Source of the DNA: Aspidiotus rigidus
Lineage: Eukaryota > Arthropoda > Insecta > Hemiptera > Diaspididae
DNA length: 64,000 bases
Direction: 5' to 3'
Assembly (NCBI GenBank): GCA_035079385.1
Contig: JAVHKY010000026.1
Span: 2,754,501-2,818,500 of the forward strand
The translations under genes and the position numbers were made by a program. The notes under the pieces are model-generated. The model was not told the origin of the DNA. It saw only the letters and a list, made by a program, of their open reading frames with translations, and ran no database searches. How positions within the stretch are numbered: position 1 is the first letter of the stretch; every line of letters starts with the position of its first letter. Of this stretch, positions 11,346 to 22,530 are shown piece by piece.

Positions 11346-13950
11346 ATGTTCAACGCATATGAATATTCATTCTCTCCAATCAGTAAAGTACGTGTCTAGG
11401 CGAATCGCTCATAAAGTTGTTTTATTTTACGAAATATTATTACCATCAGTTCACTTTTCTTTTCAGTGCAAATTTGGTATCGTGAATGTACAACTCGTCC
11501 ATCAGTGTTCTCGCGTATCAAGTATTCTCGCCGATTGAAAATCGATTCGTCATTACGTAAGCATTTAAATACTGCATTTTATTTATTAGACAATATCATA
11601 ATTAGCGACTATTTCTGCATAAAGTAACGTACGATTTCTTTCTAGTCTGTCAATGTATACAGTCACTGAAATGGTTTACGTAGTAACCACTCGATCGTCA
11701 AATGTTTCCATCTTCGCTATATTCGATCTCGAATCTATTTTCCTTTCTCGTTCTTCACTCTCTTATTTCCCATGAATTTATGTTGCTTCATTTCCTGATT
11801 CTCAGCCTACCGAATTTTTGGTTTTCAATGCGCTATCGAAGCGAGCTTTCGTACCTCAAGTTCGAGTCTGAAACAAGAAATTCCGCAATGATTGTTCAGT
11901 AATATTCTCACTCGGGTGTATGTTTGATTGAAAAAGACGCTCGATTATTTCTGATACTTCGGCCGCATACCTATCGCACGTATAATATTACTTATTTGCC
12001 TACAGTAAGTACTCGATAAGATAGCTCGTGTTATAAATTGCGAAGTACAAGAATGAAATATTATGTTTTTTTTTTTTCTTCTTTTTTTGGTGCGTTTTGA
12101 TGCTTTCCTTATTTTCAGCGCTATTGTCTTACGACGAAGCCTCGACGTGGATCAAGTCTGAAAGCGCGAGCAGTTTGTTATCGGACGTATCCACTTTACC
12201 AGTACCTGAGAATGAATACCTTCCTAGTGCGGAGAGGCAACCTAAAGCAAAAGCGAGATTCTCCTACGGAAGTTCGTTGTTACCTGTCGCGAAGGAAAAG
12301 AAGCCGGAAAAGACTCTCGAAGATGCGTCTGTCAACGTTGAAAACAATTTCGGGTAAGCGCGTGTATTATTTGGCTGTGTTGATTTCTTACATATTGAAC
12401 TACATTTTCAATGAAATTATTATTACAGATATGTTGTACATGATGGTGCTGATGATGGTGCTTCTCGCGCCTCAGACTGCTCTCTTTACTCTTATCTGAC
12501 TACGCCAGGCAATGGAGAAACAACTCCTTCGAAATCTATCGCGTTCGACCCAGCCCGTCAGTCTGGAGTACACCATCGAGCAATTCGCCATTCTGTCATT
12601 TGCCATTTTCTGATGTAGCCGAATCAACCTCATCGTCGTTGGTCGAATGTTCCCAAAATGAACGGGACACCGAGTCCATCACGAGTCATGAATTGTTCCA
12701 TCGTCTCGATTTACCAAAATCAAGTAAATCGGAGTTCTTGGCGTTTGATGAAAAAATAAAAACTACTAGTTTGTACTTTGAAAGCGTCGTGCGAGAAAAT
12801 TTTGTAAGTTGTATTGCTTACTCAAATGCTTAGACGTTTCTTACCGTGTGCACTTGTATAACTGATTCTTTTTATGTACTCTCATTCATTATGTTTGCAG
12901 ATTCAGGCAGTACGAATGCACAATCCTATTCGAGAAGGATACACTCATGCTTTATACTCTTTGTTGAGAAACATTTTTCGTTTATCTTTCAACGGGGAGA
13001 AAAATAATGACGAGAATGACCCGAATGTATCGAATGAAGCATTCGTAAATGGTGCCGAAATGTTCTATATTCAGTGGATTCAATACACTGAAGCGTACGA
13101 AATAATAATTCGTGAGTATTTTTTCGCAGGTTCTTTTTATTTTTTCTTCTTCGCGTACTCTAGTCTACATGTCTGTTTCAGGTGAAACCAGCAACTGGCC
13201 GAGTGAATACCTACCAATCGTACGACCTAATCACCTTCGTAGGAGTGATGGTCCCGCTATTACAGCAGCGTGGAACAAGAAGGATCACCGCGATAAAGTT
13301 CGCGCGATCATTCAAAGGTGGTTGAAATCCAGTCGCACCGTATGTAAACGTCGGTGCCTGAATGTGGAAAAAAAAGTTACAGTCAACAGTTCGGCGTCGA
13401 GAGAAGCTCGAGATCAGGAAGGTAAACTTTCATACAAAAATTACTGTTACTCCGATCACATTAGAAGGGGGGGGGGGAGACGGAGACGATTCTGGTACAA
13501 TCTTCGATGTAGATTTTTTGCGCATATTTGTCAGAAATGGTATCCTTATAAGAATTCCTGACAGTTCCTCTTTTTTTTCTTTTTTTTTTTTTCACTTTTT
13601 CTCGTATGATACTACCTCGGTACAAAGATTATCCTCACCAAATTTACCATAAAGGTGGGTTGCGCAAAAAAATCTATGCTCCAGGTTTGTGCCAAGTTCG
13701 TGTTTCGTTCGACTGAACTATGTCGCTTTTCTTGAATTTTCTTACCCTCTTAATAAACGTATTTTATCTTTCACCCATAGGTCAGTTGCAGCAGCATTCT
13801 CGTACCAATACGTCGGTCACGTCAGCCCCACCATTCAATGATTCGTTGTCAGAATTGCTAGATGAAGAACTTGAAGAACAACTCGCTAAGCTTCGTAAGA
13901 CTTCCTCATCTTTAACTGTCAACGATGACCACCATTCTCCGACGGAGTAG
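11346..13950 (+). CDS. Seven-exon gene, function unknown, frame break in exon 4
   Basis: Exons: 11346-11382, 11467-11556, 12119-12353, 12429-12803, 12901-13111, 13182-13421 and 13781-13950, all with GT-AG borders. Phases match at every junction, but exon 4 cannot be read in one frame. It enters in a frame giving YVVHDGADDGAS and leaves in another giving VWSTPSSNSPFCHLPFSD; the switch lies between about 12480 and 12570. The start Met at 11346 follows an in-frame stop and is tentative. About 450 residues result: a Ser/Pro-rich N-terminal half, a conserved-looking middle (NPIREGYTHALYSLLRNIF, then NWPSEYLP) and an acidic, probably coiled-coil C-terminus (LLDEELEEQLAKLRK). No family is recognised. 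The frame break is either a sequence error or a real lesion. Confidence 0.6.
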
Positions 13951-14454
13951 ATAGACCAATTTTGTTTGTTTCGCTCGCATGTTGTAGGGTTTCTAGGGAC
14001 ACGCTTACTGTACGCGAATTTCTTTTTGAATTTTTTGTTTCAATTTATTCTCATTCCGACTTCGCCATTCCTTATCGCTTTATTTGTACGTACATTTCTT
14101 TTTAAATTATTTTTTATTTCAATATTTTATTTATATTTCGACTTCGCCATTCGTTTGTATTTTTTAACTTTTACTGGTGCTCTTTTCTTCAATTCGCTTG
14201 AGATAATTATGCGCTAACGTCGCAATTTTTTGATACTTAAAATGCTAATTTGTAAAAAACGTTCACTTCTCGTTCATTATTTGCACTATTCTGTTCCGTT
14301 ATATCCATCGATTACATTTACTTCGTATTATTTCAATTTAATCGTTACATTTCAGTATTCATGACGCGTAAATTGTAATTTTCGTTATTTCATTTCTAAT
14401 AATACACTGCATTCATTTTATAAACATTGTGTTGTACTATTATGTGGGCTTTAC
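13951..14454. other. 3' flank of the seven-exon gene
   Basis: T-rich sequence, probably 3' UTR and flank. Mixed pyrimidine runs give open frames such as 13966-14217 with hydrophobic, low-complexity translations that I do not take as genes. No clear AATAAA close to the stop. Confidence 0.35.
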
Positions 14455-14790
14455 TGTAGGATTTTTAAGAATCCTATTGTAGCCTTTTTTGTGGAGGCTA
14501 TTGCTTTCACCAAAAAGGCTACTATAGGGTTCTTAAGAAGCCTACTGTAGCCCTTTTCATGAAGGCAACGACCTCCATGAAAAGGGCTACAGTAGGCTTC
14601 TTAGGAACCCTATAGTAGCCTTTTTGGTGAAGGCAATGACCTGTACGAAAAAGGCTACTATAGGGTTTTTAGCAACCCTATAGTAGCCTTTTTTGTAGAG
14701 GCAATGACCTCTATGAAAAAGGCTACTATAGGGTTACTAACAACCCTACAGTAGCCCTTTTTGTGGAGGCGATAAAGGGGCTGTACTAGG
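14455..14790. repeat. Alternating inverted repeats forming long hairpins
   Basis: Blocks of about 45-50 bp (GGCTACTATAGGGTT / AACCCTATAGTAGCC type) alternate in orientation, separated by short AGGCAATGACCT spacers. Around a centre near 14566, arms of about 70 bp pair with few mismatches, and the next blocks pair again, so the region can fold into a multi-hairpin structure. It passes directly into a field of GGGTCAC words related to the 7-kb minisatellite. Confidence 0.65.
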
Positions 14791-15235
14791 GCTACTATAG
14801 GGTAGCCATAATGGGGTCGCTACATGGTCACAGTAGAGTTACCAAAGAGAAACCGAAAGTGTCATTTCAGGGCAACTACAGGTCTACTACAGGTCTACTA
14901 CAGAGTACGGGTATCGCGTTACTAAAGGGTCACAGTGTGGCGATTCTAGGGTTGCTCGTCCAAGGACTACAACAGGGTCACTTTAAGGTTACTAATGAGT
15001 TACTGATCCTATGCACTTCGAAGGTTACTTCAGTGTCACAATAGGGTATACCGTGCGTTGAGTAGGGTTACCACTTTTCGGGAATATGTAGGGTCACTGT
15101 TGGGTTACAGGGTCACAAATGCACCGATGCACTTTTCCTGGAGAAATTGCTGGAGGGGAACTAGGGTCACAGAAAGGCAATTTATAGGGTAGATTTTCCA
15201 CTCGTCACAATAGGGTAACAGATTATTCAACGGGT
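14791..15235. repeat. Degenerate GGGTCAC/GGGTTAC repeat field
   Basis: Words such as AGGGTCACTGTTGGGTTAC, CTACAGGTCTACTACAGG and GATGCACTTTTCCTGGAG recur. The vocabulary overlaps 7030-7690, so the same repeat family sits on both sides of the 8.5-14 kb gene pair. The 77-codon frame at 14811-15044 is repeat-derived. Confidence 0.45.
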
Positions 15236-17872
15236 CTTTGAGAGAATTGATCGGCTCTTCATTGGCTTAACACGTGTCAAACAATCGGCTTTGCTTAGCT
15301 TTAGAAGCCGTTAAAAGCCGACTTCTTCTTCTGCTAAGCTAATCATTAGCTTAAGCTTGACATCCCTGCTTCATTGATGGAATAAAATAACAGGGAAAAA
15401 TTCAGATCTAGAAAATTGGAGCTTTGTTTCACGTGGGATGAACACACTACTCTGGGTAAGGTTTACGAATTTTGCGTTAACGAAGTACCGATCGTTAACG
15501 GTCGTTAGCTAATGGCACCTCTCGAGGTGGCGTTAAGTAACGACGGCTAACGATCGTTATCTCGGAGTTTGTAAACTCGGTCCCTGAATTGTGTTGAAAT
15601 GAACGTTGGATGTAGGTCAAAATTTTGACGTATAGGGTCATTCACGGTCGACGTCACATTGTATCGATATTTGCTCGATGTGACACTATCCAGTAGAAAT
15701 ATCGTTGAAAAATATCTAAGAACGAGATGGATATTTCCATCACTAATGTAAACAATTTTTTTACACGTTATTCCTTATGGTAAGAAATTTGGTTCTAAAA
15801 TTCGTCAAATATAACAAGAACGGAAAATTTCTTAGGAACAAGTATTATATGATGACAATCTAAGAACTCCTTAAGTTCTTAGTAATAAAAAATTAAGTTT
15901 TGGTTCCTTACAAACAATTTCTCTTCGAAGTATTCAACAATTTCTGGAACACAATTTTTTCTTATGGGAAAGTACGTGCAAAAAAAATTGTTTACATTTG
16001 TGATGGAAGTATCCAACATTAGAAGATCGATAGTGTTTGTATTATTATCAGTGATGTGACGTCAGCGTGAAAGACTCTATATCCAAACCACGATCCAAAA
16101 ACGCTAATATTGGAAGGAGGGATGCTTGTATCGGAAAACTGGTGTGATAATTTGATTTCTCGTTGAAAAATCGTTCTAGTAACACATAATATTTACATCT
16201 CAATTAGCCGTATTAACCTTATTTTAAGAAAATGTAACTTCTTCCCGATCGTCGATTTGGATATACGTCAATTCTTACTTTGTACGGCAGACTGAAGTTT
16301 TCTGGTTTTGAATACCTACTTTTGTAGACTTGGCAACATTGTTCCCTCTTGTTTAGAACCTGCAGTGATTCTGTAGGATACTTACCTTTATCATCACTTA
16401 CCTATATCTCTCATTCTTTTCTGTAAGTATTGCTGTCATTCTTTGATAAAAAATTTAATTTGTTATTCATCTTCTCTCTTGGGTAATAATCCTCATTTTG
16501 TACGTGTACCTACATTAAAGTTCTTGGTTTTGTGAATTCTCAACAGACAATTTCAATGCTCTATCTATTTAGTCATATTATCAGCAGGTAAGTTGAATTG
16601 TTTTATACCTAGTGCTTTTTGGTATAGTAGACATTTTTAATTCACTTTTATCCACCATTAACTTAATCAGTTTTCAATTCTATTCAACTTACAGTAATTC
16701 AGATGACCCATTTTTGCAATCTTTACAACTTATTAGAACCTAAACAGACAATTGATGAGAAGTTGAAACTCGGACCTTGATAACAATTTACCTATTACGC
16801 GGATGCTAATTTGTATCATTTGGTAAGGAAAATTTAAACAAACTGAAACTTCATACTTTTTGTAAATGTACATTAATATCTATTATTACTCTAGCTCGCT
16901 TTGTATATTGTTTGCATGATTCTTGTTTTATAGGAGAAGTGATTGAGATTATGTAGTTTCTCATTCATTGATAAAATATTCTTTGATCATTCACCTGGGT
17001 ACTCATTTTGTTCTTGGAGAAAATGTTTAATTAACGGAAAAATCATGTTGCGATGAATTAAGAAGGTATAGGTAAGTACCTACCTAGGATGCTTAGGCTC
17101 TTATTATAATGTCTGGTAAGATAGGTACTCACCGAGAACAGAACTATTTTATGTTCATGTTATGCTTCTTCTGTATCAAACAAATGGTTCAAAGAATGGA
17201 TTCATAAATCCTGACCATTGATCAAAACTATCCTAAGTCCCAAGATTCTTCCCATTTTTTGAGGGTAGGAAAAACTTCTTTTGGACGTGGGTTTGTCTTA
17301 TTTCAATTTTTTCTAAACGAAATAAGATAAGCTTCTTTAGTTTTTCTAATTTTCAACTAATTTCCTGATGGTTTAGACTTAGAATACCGAAAGAGAATGT
17401 TCCATTAGGTTGAATGATCCGAAATTACCCAAAAATGAAAATTATGTACTTAACACATTGAAGATGGCGAACGTAGAGTGCACGTTAATCAATTACGTCA
17501 CTGGAGACGGCTATTTGAAACATACACCTTTCCCGCAGGACGGCAAACGTGCACAGCAGACCCCCGAACGGCAGATTTTTTGATAGGCATAGCTTTGGGA
17601 ATTTTTGTTTGTATTGTTTTCTAACCTGATGATCAATGTAATAAAGTATAAAGAACGAAATATCCAAGTGGGAAATTTTCCAAAGAAATAGCTAAATCCA
17701 TCTTATTTTCATAATCCAAAATGTGGTACCTATTTTTTGCTCGGGGGGGGGGGAAAGAATAAAACACAGAAAAGAAGAAAAACGACAATAAACATAATAT
17801 GATCGGTTTATTTTCTATTATTTATTTAAAAAAAACATTGGAATTTCAAAATAAAATATAAATTGAGTGCTT
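15236..17872. other. Intergenic with imperfect palindrome at 15490-15570
   Basis: No gene seen. At about 15491-15568 two inverted arms of roughly 38 bp meet at CTCTCGAG (arms contain CGATCGTTA and TTAGCTAATGGCACC), typical of a small foldback element. Between 16077 and 16300 lie words (CATGATCCAAAAA type and TTGTACGGCAG) shared with 25.3-25.9 kb and with the MITE at 26795-27171, so remnants of that family are dispersed here. Confidence 0.4.
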
Positions 17873-18189
17873 TCAAGACTCCTGGAAGGGTCCCGCGATT
17901 AGAATTTTTACTTTTGTAGATTTAGTTTTCTTGAGAGGTGGAAGACTAGGTTCCTTCTTGGATCTGGTAACCATACCAGTGGCCGATCGACTGTTTTGAG
18001 AACTTGCACCTTCATCTCCAGACCGACACTCATGACCAGGTAAATCTGGTATTTCATTCTCCGACATTTCATCTTCCAACTTGCTATCAGATAACAAATA
18101 GAAAACTTCGAGTAACTCACCCTATTTGAGGTATACAAATTTTCAAAGTTCAATATCCCACACCGCTTTTTCTTATCTTTGGGGGGCAT
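17873..18189 (-). CDS. Small two-exon basic protein candidate
   Basis: Minus strand: exon 1 18121-18189 starts MPPKDKKKRCG and ends at a GTGAGT donor in phase 0. Exon 2 18079-17873 begins after a CAAG acceptor, also phase 0, and runs to a stop. The product is about 91 residues, with a Lys-rich N-terminus, an acidic middle (LEDEMSENEIPDLPGHE) and a basic tail containing MVTRSKK. No domain is recognised; composition suggests a nuclear or disordered protein, or a retroelement gag-like remnant. The acceptor has only a modest pyrimidine tract and no neighbour supports it, so confidence is low. Confidence 0.3.
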
Positions 18190-18599
18190 AATAACCTCCA
18201 AACAACACCATCTATATTTATCAACTTTGAACAAAAGAACTTATTTCTAATCTAAGATGATTAGGCTTCCTTTAAAAATTCTCTGTGAACATAGGTACTT
18301 CAATCGATAGATCTTTACCGTCATGAAACTCATACTCTAATTGCGATAGAAGCGCGATCTTTTTTTTTTTGTTCAACTACATTGAACCTGAAATACAATG
18401 GACTGAACGATGAACGTGCACGATAGGTCTCCGATCTTATAGTTGAAGAAATGTGAAAAAACGTGCACAGCACGATCGTCGTCTTGGTATACAATTATTG
18501 TGACAAAATGGTCGTTCATGAAGGTTAATTGGATAAAATTATATGCCTACATAATAACCTAGTATAAATCCGGTGTACAATATTTTAGGCTAGCTAACT

Positions 18600-19090
18600 T
18601 TTGGAAACTCAATCACTCCACTCGTTATCACCCCACCCCCTTTTTGATCTAGTCTAAATCAACTTTTTCAAGTCCCCCTCCTATCATACGTAGCCCGGAG
18701 GTAAAAATTTTTCCAAGTCCCACGTTTTGCCTCCCGGCGCCCGTCAATTTCCTTCAAATACCCTCCGATAAAACAGGTTCCTTGTTAAAATGTTGACTCA
18801 TATTGTATAGCTTGATGGATGAAATTTCTCTAAACTTGGAAAAATTTCGGATCTTATTGATATAGCTTGGAGGATGAAATTTTTCAAGTCTTCCTCATGT
18901 CATAATCTAGCTCGCGAGGCAAAATTTTTCGAAGTCCCTCTCCTAATAGAGTCAAGAAAAATTCATACTCCCGAACTATATTATACAAGGTTTATATTAG
19001 GTCCAGTCCTTCTTCATACTAGCTTTATACTAGGTCTAGCCTCCTTGAATTCTTAATACCAAATCCAATTTGACTCATAAAACAGGTTCT
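18600..19090. repeat. Fragment of the 54-59 kb satellite family
   Basis: Words CAAGTCCCCCTCCTATCATA, GTAGCCCGGAGG and GACTCATAAAACAGGTT, and the stretch ACTAGCTTTATACTAGGTC, recur at 54.0-54.6 kb and 57.7-59.0 kb. About 60 bp around 19018-19085 match 57879-57945 closely. No coding content. Confidence 0.6.
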
Positions 19091-19865
19091 CCTCATTCGT
19101 CGTTTTTATGTTCCTAAATTAGGTCAAGGTCGTTGATAACGTCATAAGCGTGGCGTCACACAGATTTCCAACTGACCCTCAGCCCAAAGACTTATACATG
19201 TCCAAAAATGAGTGCCGGGTACCGTCCGAAAAATGTGGGCATTGAAATTTTTCTGAGGGATAACTTGGAAAAATGTTGACCTTCGAGTTATATATGCAAG
19301 GAGGGAAACTTGAAAAAATTTCTACTATCGTGCTCCAACTCTGGTGGGGAGAAACACAATTTATTTTTATTCAGAAACAAAGTAAATACAAAATGACTCC
19401 CGTGAAACACGTCCCCTGTTTTCCTCGCTTAATGCAGTTAATAATGAAGAGAATCTCAAGATGCTAACAAAGTAGGCTGTGAGTTTTTGCAATTACAGTA
19501 TCTACCTACATCTCGATTCTAAATTCTGAGAACTTCTTTTAATTTCTATATCTCATCTTTCCATCATTGAAGTTCTTATGAACAGACTTCGCTCAATAGC
19601 AGAGAAAATATTCTGAAATTTTATCTGATACAGTACTTAGTAATAATGATTGAAAATCATTTATTTTAGGAATCCAGTGAATTGAGGGTCTAATTTATGT
19701 TACCGTATCTTATTTCATCAAGACATCTGTAATATACAAAATCAAGGGTAGGTATTCATATTATAGACAGCCTTTGAAGATCTACTTTTAAACTTGAAAC
19801 AGTAATCTCTGATATTGCTATTGGCTATTGGATTCTCACATTCAGTTTATAGAAACAGGTAGCGT

Positions 19866-19996
19866 ATGTCAGAAAATAAATTTGATCCAAAAGTGAGATA
19901 TCCTTTCGAGTGTGGTATTTGCGGAAGAAGTTCCATATTTATGTCCGTATTGAAGATACATATATGGTTTTGAGTCGTCTAATCCAGATCGCAAAG
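19866..19996 (+). pseudogene. Frame-broken first zinc finger of the array gene
   Basis: From an ATG at 19866 one frame reads a finger start (FECGICGRSS...LKIHI), then meets a stop. The continuation matching the linker (ESSNPDRKDEF) lies in a second frame, and the next finger in a third. Two small indels near 19965 and 19985 therefore separate this finger from the intact array. The ancestral protein probably began here; the present open array can start at the Met codon at 19997. Confidence 0.55.
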
Positions 19997-22504
19997 ATGA
20001 ATTTTAAATGTGAAATTTGTGAGAAAAAATTTGCACAAAAACGGAATCTAAAGAGACATATGTTGACCCACGAGTCTAATCCAGATCTCAAATATCAATT
20101 TAAATGTGATGTGTGCGGAAAAAAATTTACACGGAATACAGGTCTGAATAGTCATATGTTGACCCACGAGTCTAATCCAGATCTCAAATATCAATTTAAA
20201 TGTGATTTGTGCGGAAAAAAATTTACACGGAATACAACTCTGAATAGTCATATGTTGACCCACGAGTCTAATCCAGATCTCAATGATCAATTTAAATGTG
20301 ACATTTGCGGATATAGAAGCATGCAGAAAGGTGATCTGAAGAGACATATGTTGACCCATGAGTCTAATCCAGATCTGAAGTATCAATTTGAATGTGACAT
20401 TTGCGGGTATAGAAGCATACAGAAATGTGATATGAAGAAACATATGTTGACCCATGAGTCTAATCCAGATCTGAAGTATCAATTTAAATGTGACATTTGC
20501 GGGTATAGAAGCATACAGAAATGTGATATGAAGAAACATATGTCGACCCATGAGTCTAATCCAGATCTCAAATATCAATTTAAATGTGATGTATGCGGAA
20601 AAAAATTTACACAGAATACAACTCTGAATAGTCATATGTTGACCCACGAGTCTAATCCAGATCTCAAGTATCAATTTAAATGTGACATTTGCGGATATAG
20701 AAGCGTACAGAAAGGTGCTCTGAAGAGACATATGTCGACCCATGAGTCTAATCCAGATCTCAAGTATCAATTTGAATGTGATGTGTGCGGAAAAAAATTT
20801 ACACAGAATACAGGTCTGAATAGTCATATGTTGACTCACGAGTCTAATCCAGATCTCAAGTATCAATTTAAATGTGACATTTGCGGATGTAAAAGCATAC
20901 ATAAAGGTGATATGAAGAAACATATGTTGACCCATGAGTCTAATCCAGATCTGAAGTATCAATTTAAATGTGACATTTGCGGGTATAGAAGCATACAGAA
21001 AGGTGATATGAAGAAACATATGTCGACCCATGAGTCTAATCCAGATCTCAAATACCAATTTAAATGTGATGTATGCGGAAAAAAATTTACACAGAATACA
21101 ACTCTGAATGGTCATATGTTGACCCACGAGTCTAATCCAGATCTCAAGTATCAATTTAAATGTGATGTGTGCGGAAAAAAATTTACACAGAATACAGGTC
21201 TGAATAGTCATATGTTGACCCATGAGTCTAATCCAGATCTCAAGTATCAATTTAAATGTGACATTTGCGGATATAGAAGCGTACATAAAGGTGCTCTGAA
21301 GAGACATATGTTGACCCATGAGTCTAATCCAGATCTCAAATATCAATTTAAATGTGATATATGCGGAAAAAAATTTACACAGAATACAACTCTGAATAGT
21401 CATATGTTGACCCACGAGTCTAATCCAGATCTCAAGTATCAATTTAAATGTGACATTTGCGGATATAGAAGCGTACAGAAAGGTGCTCTGAAGAGACATA
21501 TGTCGACCCATGAGTCTAATCCAGATCTCAAGTATCAATTTAAATGTGATGTGTGCGGAAAAAAATTTACACACAATACAGGTCTGAATAGTCATATGTT
21601 GACTCACGAGTCTAATCCAGATCTCAAGTATCAATTTAAATGTGACATTTGCGGATGTAAAAGCATATATAAAGGTGATATGAAGAAACATATGTTGACC
21701 CATGAGTCTAATCCAGATCTGAAGTATCAATTTAAATGTGACATTTGCGGGTATAGAAGCATACAGAAAGGTGATATGAAGAAACATATGTCGACCCATG
21801 AGTCTAATCCAGATCTCAAATACCAATTTAAATGTGATGTATGCGGAAAAAAATTTACACAGAATACAACTCTGAATGGTCATATGTTGACCCACGAGTC
21901 TAATCCAGATCTCAAGTATCAATTTAAATGTGACATTTGCGGATATAGAAGCGTACAGAAATGTGCTCTGAAGAGACATATGTTGACCCACGAGTCTAAT
22001 CCAGATCTCAAATATCAATTTAAATGTGATGTGTGCGGAAAAAAATTTACAAGGAATACAACTCGGAATAGTCATATGTTGATCCATGAGTCTAATCCAG
22101 ATCTCAAGTATCAATTTAAATGTGACATTTGCGGAAAAAAATTTACAAGGAATACAACTCGGAATAGTCATATGTTGATCCATGAGTCTAATCCAGATCT
22201 CAAGTATCAATTTAAATGTGACATTTGCGGATATAAAAGTGTAAAGAAAAGTAATCTGAAGAGACATACATTGACTCATGAATCGGACCCAGATCTCAAA
22301 TATCAATCTAAATGTGATATTTTTGGAAAAACATATGACACATCAACTGAATCTGAGGAAACATATCATAACCGTCTCAAAGAAGACTTACAAGCTCGCG
22401 AAACCCAAGAAAATATGTGTCTACTCACGAGTCTATGCCAAGTGAAAATAATTTATCAAAGTGTAAGATCTGTGAAAGAACATTCACCCAAGAATCTGAA
22501 TTGA
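19997..22504 (+). CDS. C2H2 zinc-finger array protein, 24 fingers
   Basis: A single open frame (extending upstream to 19910; Met at 19997 begins the first finger) encodes 24 C2H2 fingers of C-x2-C-x12-H-x3-H, each 32 residues or 96 bp. The linker is not TGEKP but a near-invariant ESNPDLKYQF. Two finger types alternate: type A (CGKKFTxNTxLNSHM; helix -1 R/Q/H, 2 T, 3 G/T, 6 S/G) and type B (CGYRSxQKGxMKKHM, ZFY-like; -1 Q/H/Y, 2 G/C, 3 D/A, 6 K/R). Fingers 7-12 and 15-20 are a duplicated six-finger block 768 bp apart. Finger 25 is degenerate (second Cys is Phe). A 2-nt TG duplication near 22415 diverts the frame before a final finger. AATAAA at 22872 may be the poly(A) signal. Predicted nuclear DNA-binding protein; target unknown. 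Confidence 0.8.
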   Translation: MNFKCEICEKKFAQKRNLKRHMLTHESNPDLKYQFKCDVCGKKFTRNTGLNSHMLTHESNPDLKYQFKCDLCGKKFTRNTTLNSHMLTHESNPDLNDQFKCDICGYRSMQKGDLKRHMLTHESNPDLKYQFECDICGYRSIQKCDMKKHMLTHESNPDLKYQFKCDICGYRSIQKCDMKKHMSTHESNPDLKYQFKCDVCGKKFTQNTTLNSHMLTHESNPDLKYQFKCDICGYRSVQKGALKRHMSTHESNPDLKYQFECDVCGKKFTQNTGLNSHMLTHESNPDLKYQFKCDICGCKSIHKGDMKKHMLTHESNPDLKYQFKCDICGYRSIQKGDMKKHMSTHESNPDLKYQFKCDVCGKKFTQNTTLNGHMLTHESNPDLKYQFKCDVCGKKFTQNTGLNSHMLTHESNPDLKYQFKCDICGYRSVHKGALKRHMLTHESNPDLKYQFKCDICGKKFTQNTTLNSHMLTHESNPDLKYQFKCDICGYRSVQKGALKRHMSTHESNPDLKYQFKCDVCGKKFTHNTGLNSHMLTHESNPDLKYQFKCDICGCKSIYKGDMKKHMLTHESNPDLKYQFKCDICGYRSIQKGDMKKHMSTHESNPDLKYQFKCDVCGKKFTQNTTLNGHMLTHESNPDLKYQFKCDICGYRSVQKCALKRHMLTHESNPDLKYQFKCDVCGKKFTRNTTRNSHMLIHESNPDLKYQFKCDICGKKFTRNTTRNSHMLIHESNPDLKYQFKCDICGYKSVKKSNLKRHTLTHESDPDLKYQSKCDIFGKTYDTSTESEETYHNRLKEDLQARETQENMCLLTSLCQVKIIYQSVRSVKEHSPKNLN

Positions 22505-22530
22505 AGATGCATAACATTTTCATAAATTGA
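22416..22530 (+). pseudogene. Out-of-frame C-terminal finger of the array gene
   Basis: After the TG duplication a different frame reads STHESMPSENNLSKCKICER then TFTQESELKMH and stops at 22528-22530. This continues the array: linker, then C-x2-C-x12-H with the second His missing. The present open frame misses it and ends at 22504 with an unrelated tail. Confidence 0.5.

Noticed and set aside
13112..13652. Plus-strand frames of 149 and 96 codons
   Set aside because: They run through an intron of the seven-exon gene and over a G-run; only the part 13182-13421 is exon.
17510..17590. Short Cys-rich minus-strand frame resembling a knottin (spacing C-x4-CC-x6-C-x4-C)
   Set aside because: No in-frame start or convincing splice acceptor and only five Cys; most likely chance.
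20048..22306. 752-codon antisense frame across the zinc-finger array
   Set aside because: It is open only because a 96-bp unit, a multiple of three, repeats 24 times; the sense strand carries perfect C2H2 spacing.
20048..22306. CRISPR-like regular repeats
   Set aside because: Repeats are coding, contiguous, without spacers, in a eukaryotic sequence.
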